From NCBI GenBank assembly GCA_021793635.1, contig JAJYSI010000006.1, positions 4,078 to 26,144 on the forward strand: a DNA stretch of 22,067 bases. Reading direction: 5' to 3'. This document shows, piece by piece, positions 15,630 through 22,067 of this stretch. The translations under genes were made by a program, and so were the position numbers. Origin of the DNA: Bacteroidota bacterium (GTDB lineage: Bacteria > Bacteroidota > Ignavibacteria > Ignavibacteriales > Ignavibacteriaceae). The notes under the pieces are model-generated. The model saw nothing but the letters and a program-made list of their open reading frames with translations, was not told the origin of the DNA and searched no databases. How positions within the stretch are numbered: position 1 is the stretch's first letter; each line of letters begins with the position of its first letter.

Positions 15630-16847
15630 ATGAAATATTTATTTTTTATACTGCTTGTTTTTTCTTTTATCAATTTATATGCTCAGAATTCTTTAACAGT
15701 AGATGATTTGTTTAAGCAAGCTCACGAAGTTGCATTCCAGCAGAAAGATCGCACAAAGGCAAGAGAAATTTGCTATGAAATATTAAAACGAAGCCCAAAT
15801 TATACCGATGTGTCTGTTTTCCTTGCAAGATTATACACTTGGGACGATATGTATGATTCTGCCAGAGCAGTATTCGGCAGAATCTTTGCCAGAGATTCTT
15901 CAAACTATGATGCAATAAATGCTGCGATTGATCTTGAATATTGGTCGAACAATCCGAAAAGAGCACTAATATATTGCAATCTTGGATTGGAAAAATATCC
16001 TAAATCAGAGGATTTCTTACTAAAAAAGTCTAAAGTCTTAGCGGATTTGAAACAATACGATGATGCTTTTAATACAATAGAAACTCTGCTTAAAATTAAT
16101 AACTCTAATCCGGAAGCAATAAGTTTTGCTGAAAGGTTAAAAGAAGATGTCAGAATAAATGCTATTACAGTGAATTATTCTTATGAAAAATTTAATAAAA
16201 TATTTTCTCCTTGGCAGCTTGGATACATCCAGTACTCAAGACAGACACCGATAGGAACGACAATACTACGTGCTAATTTTGGAAATCGCTTTGATACCCA
16301 GGGTACTCAATACGAAATTGATATGTACCCAAGATTTGCAAACGGTTTATACGCTTACCTCAATGCTGGCTATTCTAATTCGGATATTTTTCCCAAAACA
16401 AGATACGGCGCTTCTCTTTATTATAGTCTCCCTTTTAGCTTTGAAGTTGATGCCGGATTTAGGCTGTTAAAATATTCCTCCGATGTTTGGATCTATACAG
16501 CTGCCCTTGGAAAATATTATAGTAATTATTGGTTTTCGTTCAGAACTTATATTACACCAAGCGTGCAATACGCATCTCATTCTTACTCTCTTGAAATTAG
16601 ATATTATCTATCAGGCGCCGATGATTATTTGGCTGTTTCCGGCGGAACAGGAATTAGTCCGGATGCAAGTTCAATTGATAATCGGAATAACTGGCTTAAA
16701 TCGAATAAGGGAGGTATAGAGTATCAAACTAAAATTTCAAAAACTGTAATAATTAATATTTCTGGTGATTATTCAAGTGAAGAACGTTCGCCGGGTAGTT
16801 TTATTTCAGAGTTCACCGCGGGTCTGAGTTTGAAATATTTATTCTAA
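15630..16847 (+). CDS. TPR plus YaiO-type outer-membrane beta-barrel protein
   Basis: 405 residues: signal peptide (about 1-18, ending LYAQ), a periplasmic TPR-like helical region (about 22-170; repeats such as AREICYEILKRSPNYTDVSVFLARLY and ALIYCNLGLEKYPKSEDFLLKKSKVL), then about 230 residues of alternating amphipathic strands rich in Tyr/Phe (for example WQLGYIQYSRQTPIGTTILRANFGNRF) ending in the aromatic residue Phe405, as outer-membrane barrels do. This matches the YaiO family layout. TPR-plus-barrel proteins such as PgaA and BcsC export exopolysaccharides made by inner-membrane GT2 synthases, and one such synthase is encoded divergently next door. A pore role here is inference. The following gene starts 13 bp downstream. 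Confidence 0.85.
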   Translation: MKYLFFILLVFSFINLYAQNSLTVDDLFKQAHEVAFQQKDRTKAREICYEILKRSPNYTDVSVFLARLYTWDDMYDSARAVFGRIFARDSSNYDAINAAIDLEYWSNNPKRALIYCNLGLEKYPKSEDFLLKKSKVLADLKQYDDAFNTIETLLKINNSNPEAISFAERLKEDVRINAITVNYSYEKFNKIFSPWQLGYIQYSRQTPIGTTILRANFGNRFDTQGTQYEIDMYPRFANGLYAYLNAGYSNSDIFPKTRYGASLYYSLPFSFEVDAGFRLLKYSSDVWIYTAALGKYYSNYWFSFRTYITPSVQYASHSYSLEIRYYLSGADDYLAVSGGTGISPDASSIDNRNNWLKSNKGGIEYQTKISKTVIINISGDYSSEERSPGSFISEFTAGLSLKYLF

Positions 16848-16859
16848 TTTTGAACCAAA

Positions 16860-18020
16860 ATGAAAAAGTATATCATAACTGTTTCTCTTGTCGTCTTTTT
16901 TACTTTTCCCGTTTGGATGAGAGTCGGATGGTGGATAGAAGGAAAGAAAGAACTGAAGGTTGTTATTGTCGATAAATCTTCTTTGACCGATCAAGGAATC
17001 GAACATCGATCGTTTAATTGGGTTTTATATCACGATAGATATTGCAAAGCTGACCGCTCTCTTTATTCGATGTCAAATGATTATTACGGTTTCTATCCGG
17101 GGAAAAACAAGCATTATGAAATTAAAGGATTAGAAAGTTTTTCTGATGAAAAACTGAAAGAGCTTGCCGACCATTCTGACATGACCTATTTTACAGATAC
17201 GTACGGTATATACAAAAAGGATTTGTATGGAAATAATTATAACGGAGATATTTCTAAATTAATTTATGGGGGTATGACTGATCAAGATTTGAAGTTTTTA
17301 TTACTGATGAAGTTACAACATAAATTGATTATGACGGAGTATAATGATATTGCAACCCCCACTTCAAAAGAAATACGTAACAAATTTGAAGATTCATTTG
17401 GCGTAAGATGGACCGGCTGGGTTGGAAGATATTTCCAGAATCTGGATACGACTATTAATAAGGGAATCCCGATTTGGTTAGTAAGAGATTATAAATTGCA
17501 GCATAACAATAAGTGGCCTTTTAAGAAATCAGGTATTGCATTCGTCAATGACAACGGAAGGGTGGAGGTGCTTGATAAGAATCGGGATTTAAAAGATGAA
17601 GTACCGTACATTTTAACTAATGAAAGAAATCAGGAAAGATTTCAAGTGCCTGAGAAGATTAAATATTCATATTGGTTTGACGTTATGCTGACTTCGCATT
17701 CCAATGATGTTATATCGGTTTATCAGATAAAAACTAACACAAGGGGAGATTCAATTTTAAATTCAATGAATATTCCAAATCCATTTCCCGCCGTGATTGA
17801 GCATTATGATAAGGATTATAAGTTTTATTATTTCTGCGGTGATTATTGTGATAATTCGGTGGATATGCTATTTACGGATTTTTTAGGCATTTCCAATTTT
17901 AGTCCATTGTTCTATTCGTCAAATGAAATTTCCGAAAGAGGAAGTTTTTTTTGGCTCTATTACAAACCGTTAGTTTCCACAATTCTTCATGAATATTATA
18001 CTACACTAAATAAAAAATAA
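16860..18020 (+). CDS. uncharacterised periplasmic or membrane-anchored protein of the polysaccharide cluster
   Basis: I do not recognise a named family. The 386 residues start with one hydrophobic segment (about 4-22), an uncleaved anchor or signal peptide, and the rest looks periplasmic. Striking motifs are EHRSFNWVL (48-56), DYYGFYPG (74-81), DTYGIY (113-118), IYGGMTDQDLKFLLLM (135-150), KLIMTEYNDIATPTS (155-169), RWTGWVGRYF (183-192) and YYFCGDYCDN (323-332, with Cys326 and Cys330). The order strand-DTYG / IYGG-helix / KLIMTEYND resembles a glutamine-amidotransferase-like or ThuA-like alpha/beta core, but no catalytic triad is clear. It follows the YaiO gene by 12 bp, so it probably processes, binds or guides the same polymer. 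Function is unknown. Confidence 0.85.
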   Translation: MKKYIITVSLVVFFTFPVWMRVGWWIEGKKELKVVIVDKSSLTDQGIEHRSFNWVLYHDRYCKADRSLYSMSNDYYGFYPGKNKHYEIKGLESFSDEKLKELADHSDMTYFTDTYGIYKKDLYGNNYNGDISKLIYGGMTDQDLKFLLLMKLQHKLIMTEYNDIATPTSKEIRNKFEDSFGVRWTGWVGRYFQNLDTTINKGIPIWLVRDYKLQHNNKWPFKKSGIAFVNDNGRVEVLDKNRDLKDEVPYILTNERNQERFQVPEKIKYSYWFDVMLTSHSNDVISVYQIKTNTRGDSILNSMNIPNPFPAVIEHYDKDYKFYYFCGDYCDNSVDMLFTDFLGISNFSPLFYSSNEISERGSFFWLYYKPLVSTILHEYYTTLNKK

Positions 18021-18031
18021 ATTGAATCATA

Positions 18032-20041
18032 TTAGAAAATAAACTGAGAAGGAATTAATTTTTTTGTCTTCAGCATATAATCATTCCTTTGCATAAAGTC
18101 ATCAAACAAATTTCCTACCTTATCCAGCATAATTTGATTATTAGACGGAATTAGATTTAGGTTCTCGTCTATTCTATATAAGATTTTATCCGATAGAAAA
18201 TAATCGTGATACAAATAATCTAGGAGTTCATTTTTATTCCTCATTAAAGGATAGCTATGAACGTCTCTGAATTGTCTTACTGTATCTAAGCCGGAGCCCA
18301 TAAAAGTCGTTTCTGTCGGTATCTGGATTTTGTAATTTTTGTTTAAAAAAGCAAGAATAGACGGAGCAATATCGAACTGCGAAGAGACGGAAGAAAATAT
18401 TGCGGTTCTTTTAAGCATAGGTGAGAAAATTATAAGCGGAACGTGAAATCTGTCAATTTGATTCAAAATAGGAATTTCCGGCATTCGATGATCACCGGTT
18501 ATTATAAAGATTGTGTTGTTATAATCGGCTCTTTTTTTATACTGATTAAAGAAGTATCTATAAGCATCGTCTGTATACACTACGGTGGAAAGCATCTGCC
18601 GGTAACTTTTATCCTGTGCAATAATATCAGAGCTTAAATTAAGTTTGCTGATTATCTTATCCACCTCCCCCTTATAGTAATTTTGATTGGCGATTAAAAA
18701 AGGGCTGTGCATAGAAAGAGTCATTGAAATATCAATTCTATGTTTGCTGGTATCTTTGTTAATAACTTGGAAATATTTTTCGAACAATTCTTTATCTCCG
18801 TAGCCCCAAGTAAATCCGTTTCCCGAAGAAGGCATTTGTGAATAACCGGGACCAAAATTTTTTAGATCAATTATTTGGGAGACATTTTGTTTTTTGAAGA
18901 AAGTATCCATATAATCGAAATGGGAATCGCCGCCATAGAAAAATCTTGCCGTATATCCGATGCTTACCAGAAGTTTAATAATAGAAAAATGAGGGGGCAT
19001 ATTATTTCCAAGTTCAAGAAACCCCTTTTGTGCAAAAGGCAGTGACCCAAAAATTGAAGATGGGAATGCAAATGTCCTTCCGCCGCAGCTTAAAAAATTA
19101 TCCCAATATAAGCTATGTTGTGCAAGTGAATCTAAAAATGGAGTAAAACTTCCCAAATATGCGCCTTCTCCGGAGTATCCTTTACCTAGACTTTCGGTAA
19201 CAAGGAAAACGATGTTTGGTTTTTTTGTGCCGATATTAAAATAATTTCCTAAAACATCCGGAGAATTTTCTATATGCAAAAAGGGGTAATTGCTATCTAC
19301 ATATTTGAAGCCGGTAGTGTCCTTGTTGTCTGTATCATAATAATAATTTGAAATTGGAATTTCAAAATCACCGACAAAAAAGAAGTTATAAGATTTAGCG
19401 ACAAAAAATTGTAGCTTATCTACGGCTAAAGTATAATCAGAAGTGTTGGCAAATTCCCGGGATTTTGGTGCAAGGTTTTTTGCACCCAGTACTGAAATAA
19501 CTACAAAAAAGTAAAACAAATAAATAACCGCTTTGGGTAGTTTGATTTTGTCAAATCTGTTAAAGACTGCAAAAATTAAAGCAATAAAAACAATAAAAGC
19601 GATTGGATAAATTAAATTAAAACCTCCGGCAGAGCCAACGGTGTGAGTTATTTCCGCTAATGAATAGCCAAACAAATCAGAGCCCAAAGGCAAAGCGGCT
19701 TTGGAGAAGTAAAGAATAAGTAGCAGATAAATAAAGACAAAGATGATTCCAAGTACTCTAAAAATTATTACAGCGGTTTTTTTGTTTATTAAAAAGAAAG
19801 CCATAAAAATTATGCACAGCAACGCAGACATTTGAAGAAAGAAAATAAGATCGAATAAAAATCCAACTAATATTATTCGTAATTGGATATCTTGAAAAAA
19901 AATATGGCGCCATATAAATAATATTTCGTATGCGCGCAGAAGAAAAAAAACAAACAACATACCCAACGCGGAAGGAACAAATCTTTCAAATCCTTCTTGT
20001 AATTTACTTTTGGATAAAGCGATTACTTCTTCAAATTCCAT
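18032..20041 (-). CDS. LtaS/OpgB-like membrane phosphoglycerol-transferase/sulfatase-family enzyme
   Basis: 669 residues with the lipoteichoic-acid-synthase layout: five N-terminal membrane helices (about 24-45, 52-82, 88-112, 143-161, 170-187), a linker, and an extracytoplasmic alkaline-phosphatase-superfamily domain from about 273. Key residues are recognisable: Glu283 in VTESLG, the probable nucleophile Thr323 in CGGRTFAFPSS, His445 in MTLSMHSPF and the metal ligands Asp517-His518 in ITGDHRMP. In Gram-positives LtaS polymerises glycerol-phosphate; in Gram-negatives OpgB-type relatives add phosphoglycerol to periplasmic glucans. Here it may decorate the polymer of the neighbouring synthase or a lipid. 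It converges on the gene ending at 18020 (11-bp gap), so it is a separate transcript. A sulfatase is less likely, because the formylglycine-type C/S-x-P-x-R motif is absent. Confidence 0.88.
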   Translation of the reverse strand: MEFEEVIALSKSKLQEGFERFVPSALGMLFVFFLLRAYEILFIWRHIFFQDIQLRIILVGFLFDLIFFLQMSALLCIIFMAFFLINKKTAVIIFRVLGIIFVFIYLLLILYFSKAALPLGSDLFGYSLAEITHTVGSAGGFNLIYPIAFIVFIALIFAVFNRFDKIKLPKAVIYLFYFFVVISVLGAKNLAPKSREFANTSDYTLAVDKLQFFVAKSYNFFFVGDFEIPISNYYYDTDNKDTTGFKYVDSNYPFLHIENSPDVLGNYFNIGTKKPNIVFLVTESLGKGYSGEGAYLGSFTPFLDSLAQHSLYWDNFLSCGGRTFAFPSSIFGSLPFAQKGFLELGNNMPPHFSIIKLLVSIGYTARFFYGGDSHFDYMDTFFKKQNVSQIIDLKNFGPGYSQMPSSGNGFTWGYGDKELFEKYFQVINKDTSKHRIDISMTLSMHSPFLIANQNYYKGEVDKIISKLNLSSDIIAQDKSYRQMLSTVVYTDDAYRYFFNQYKKRADYNNTIFIITGDHRMPEIPILNQIDRFHVPLIIFSPMLKRTAIFSSVSSQFDIAPSILAFLNKNYKIQIPTETTFMGSGLDTVRQFRDVHSYPLMRNKNELLDYLYHDYFLSDKILYRIDENLNLIPSNNQIMLDKVGNLFDDFMQRNDYMLKTKKLIPSQFIF

Positions 20042-20303
20042 ATTTTAATTTTATTTGTGGTTAATATCTAACAGACGAGTAGCAAAATACGTATTAATGA
20101 AATTCAAAATCAAACAATTCCTTTTACCTGGAACTAGAAAGAATAATAAAAAAGAGTAAAAATTATTTAATTTGATTTTCTTAAATTAGGGTAATGAATT
20201 TTCCTCGTTCCTATATATCTTTGCCAAAGGAGAGTGCTGATTCATAAAATCTAAAGTTGTTAGAAAGATATAAGTACTTACACAAAAAAACGGAAAACCC
20301 TAA

Positions 20304-22067
20304 ATGGAAAAAGCTAAAAAAATATTAAAAGATGTTTTTGGCTATGATTCTTTCAGACATCTTCAGCAAGAAATAATTCAAAACATTCTGGACAAAAATG
20401 ATTCACTTGTTATAATGCCTACTGGCGGAGGCAAATCTCTCTGCTACCAAATCCCCGCATTAATTTTTGATGGACTTACTATAGTAATTTCTCCCCTAAT
20501 TTCATTGATGAGAGATCAAGTAGAACAATTGCGTCAGCTTGGAGTAAATGCCGCTTTGCTAAACAGTTCTCTTTCTCAGGATGTTTACAGAGTAAATTAT
20601 GAAAGCGTAAAAACCGGTAAAGCAAAGCTTCTTTATTTAGCGCCGGAATCTCTAGCTAAGGAAGAAATTACAAGTTTACTAAAAAGCCTTCGTTTAGACT
20701 GCATTACTGTGGATGAAGCTCACTGTATTTCGGAATGGGGTCATGATTTTAGAAAAGATTATCGCCAGCTTGGAATATTAAGGAAAAATTTTCCATCCTC
20801 TGTCTGCATTGGACTTACAGCAACCGCAACGCCAAGAGTCCAGGAAGATGTAATGAAAAATTTAAATATGATACAGCCAAAAAAATTTGTCGTTAGTTTT
20901 AACCGCGAGAATTTATTTTTGCAGGTTTTACCTAAGCGCGATGCATTTGAACAAACTGTGGATTTTTTGAAAGGACATAAAAATCAATCTGGTATTATTT
21001 ATTGCTTCTCACGCAAGCAGGTTGACAGTCTTCATGAAGATTTATCGTACCTCGGTTATTCAACAAAACCTTATCATGCAGGTCTTTCTGATGAGGAAAG
21101 AAATAAAAACCAAGATTTGTTTATTAAAGATGAAGTTGAAATCATTATAGCAACTATTGCATTCGGAATGGGAATAAATAAATCTAATGTCCGATTTGTA
21201 ATTCATTATGATCTTCCTAAAAATATTGAATCTTATTACCAGGAAATCGGCAGATCGGGACGAGATGGATTGAGAGCGGACTGCCTTCTTTTATTCAGTT
21301 ATGCCGACATTTCGAAAATAAATTATTTCATCGATCAAAAAGAAGATGAACTTGAAATGCTTTCTGCAAAGGCTCATCTAAATGCGATGGTCAAATATGC
21401 AGAATCTGATATTTGCAGGAGAAACACGCTCATAAATTATTTCGGTGAGTCTTACCAAATCGAATACTGCGGAATGTGCGATAATTGCCTCGCTGAGGAA
21501 AAGGAAATGGTTGATATTACTATTCCGGCACAAAAACTTTTATCGACGGTTAAACGGACGGGCGAAATCTTCGGAGCAAATTATATTATTGATGTATTAC
21601 TAGGAGAAGAATCCGATAGAATTTTCAGCAACGGACATCAAAAATTACCCGTATATGCAATCGGAAATGAATATGATAAAAAACAGTGGCATACTTTCGT
21701 CAATCAATTTATTCGAAAAGAAATCCTTGTGCGGGAATTAGAATTTGGTAGCTTAAAGCTAACTAAAAAATCTTACGATGTTTTGTTGAAAAAGGAAAAA
21801 GTACTTGGATTTATTAAGGAGCCAAAAGCTATAACTAAAAAGCTGAAATTCTCGGTAAAAAGTGGCGATCAATCTTATGATAATGAGTTATTTGAGTTAC
21901 TGCGTAAAAAAAGGAAGGAAATTGCGGAAGAAAATGGTATTCCTCCCTATGTAATATTTACTGATAAGACCCTAACCCAAATGGCTAAATATTATCCTCA
22001 AGATGATTCAAGCTTATTAGGAATTAGCGGTGTAGGAATAAATAAGCTTGAGAGCTATGGGAATGTT
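20304..22067 (+). CDS. recQ: RecQ ATP-dependent DNA helicase (partial, C-terminus off window)
   Basis: 3'-5' superfamily-2 helicase for recombination and stalled-fork repair. The ATG is at 20304-20306 and the frame is open for 588 codons to the edge. Seen: the motif 0-like region FGYDSFRHLQQEII (12-25), Walker A TGGGKS (40-45), DEAH (137-140) followed by the RecQ aromatic-rich loop CISEWGHDFR, motif III TATATP (172-177), motif VI QEIGRSGRDG (313-322), the RecQ-Ct zinc site with Cys371, 389, 392 and 395 (CGMCDNC), the winged-helix region (about 405-510), and most of an HRDC domain (about 525-588). Upstream, TATCTTTG (20216-20223) fits the Bacteroidota -7 consensus, with no clear -33 element. 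It is divergent from the LtaS-like gene with a 262-bp gap that otherwise shows nothing recognisable. Confidence 0.97.
   Translation, partial: MEKAKKILKDVFGYDSFRHLQQEIIQNILDKNDSLVIMPTGGGKSLCYQIPALIFDGLTIVISPLISLMRDQVEQLRQLGVNAALLNSSLSQDVYRVNYESVKTGKAKLLYLAPESLAKEEITSLLKSLRLDCITVDEAHCISEWGHDFRKDYRQLGILRKNFPSSVCIGLTATATPRVQEDVMKNLNMIQPKKFVVSFNRENLFLQVLPKRDAFEQTVDFLKGHKNQSGIIYCFSRKQVDSLHEDLSYLGYSTKPYHAGLSDEERNKNQDLFIKDEVEIIIATIAFGMGINKSNVRFVIHYDLPKNIESYYQEIGRSGRDGLRADCLLLFSYADISKINYFIDQKEDELEMLSAKAHLNAMVKYAESDICRRNTLINYFGESYQIEYCGMCDNCLAEEKEMVDITIPAQKLLSTVKRTGEIFGANYIIDVLLGEESDRIFSNGHQKLPVYAIGNEYDKKQWHTFVNQFIRKEILVRELEFGSLKLTKKSYDVLLKKEKVLGFIKEPKAITKKLKFSVKSGDQSYDNELFELLRKKRKEIAEENGIPPYVIFTDKTLTQMAKYYPQDDSSLLGISGVGINKLESYGNV

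Noticed and set aside
20042..20303. Possible small RNA or regulatory element in the gap before recQ
   Set aside because: Only a lone TAnnTTTG-like box is visible, with no hairpin or conserved RNA motif.
1..22067. CRISPR arrays, tRNA or rRNA genes, prophage or toxin-antitoxin modules
   Set aside because: No regularly spaced repeats, tRNA-like cloverleaf sequence, integrase/transposase genes or recognisable toxin-antitoxin pairs were seen on either strand.

Overview
The window looks like chromosomal DNA of a Gram-negative member of the Bacteroidota/Chlorobi branch, most likely an Ignavibacteria-type organism. It is AT-rich, many genes lack a strong Shine-Dalgarno sequence, and one secreted protein ends in a type IX secretion (T9SS) type A sorting domain with the QNYPNPFNPST motif common in that group. 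The taxonomic call is inference from one protein signature and general style.

Left part (1-2877, minus strand): tRNA wobble-uridine modification genes mnmE and mnmG (mnmG runs off the left edge). The 282-bp gap between them carries two palindromic parS-type sites (ParB-binding core TTTCACGTGAAA), an 89-bp imperfect inverted repeat and a short hairpin repeat. parS sites beside mnmG usually mark the origin-proximal, chromosome-partitioning part of a genome.

Second part (3213-9336, plus strand): a protein-quality-control island of four collinear chaperone genes: a small heat-shock protein (Hsp20), a DnaJ/CbpA-type J-protein, htpG (Hsp90) and clpB (Hsp100 disaggregase). Hairpins lie upstream of hsp20, between hsp20 and the J-protein gene, and directly against the clpB ribosome-binding site. 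A small conserved four-helix membrane protein of unknown function is convergent with clpB; its start codon lies in one arm of a MITE-like 23-bp inverted repeat.

Third part (10031-20041): a cell-surface region. It starts with a 766-residue secreted protein that appears to combine an internal thioester adhesin domain (Cys69/Gln121), an Ig-like domain, a DUF11 repeat, a choice-of-anchor A domain and a T9SS sorting domain. Next is a minus-strand operon of a stand-alone CheY-like receiver, a membrane-anchored HEAT-repeat protein and a processive family-2 glycosyltransferase (the last two overlap by 4 bp). Divergent from it is a plus-strand pair, a TPR plus YaiO-type outer-membrane barrel and an unrecognised periplasmic protein. 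A convergent LtaS/OpgB-like phosphoglycerol-transferase-type membrane enzyme closes the set. Together these resemble a synthase-dependent exopolysaccharide machine: inner-membrane polymerase, periplasmic TPR scaffold, outer-membrane pore, periplasmic factor and decorating enzyme. I consider this the best candidate for an undescribed system in the window.

Right edge (20304-22067, plus strand): the first 588 residues of a RecQ helicase, truncated by the window inside its HRDC domain.
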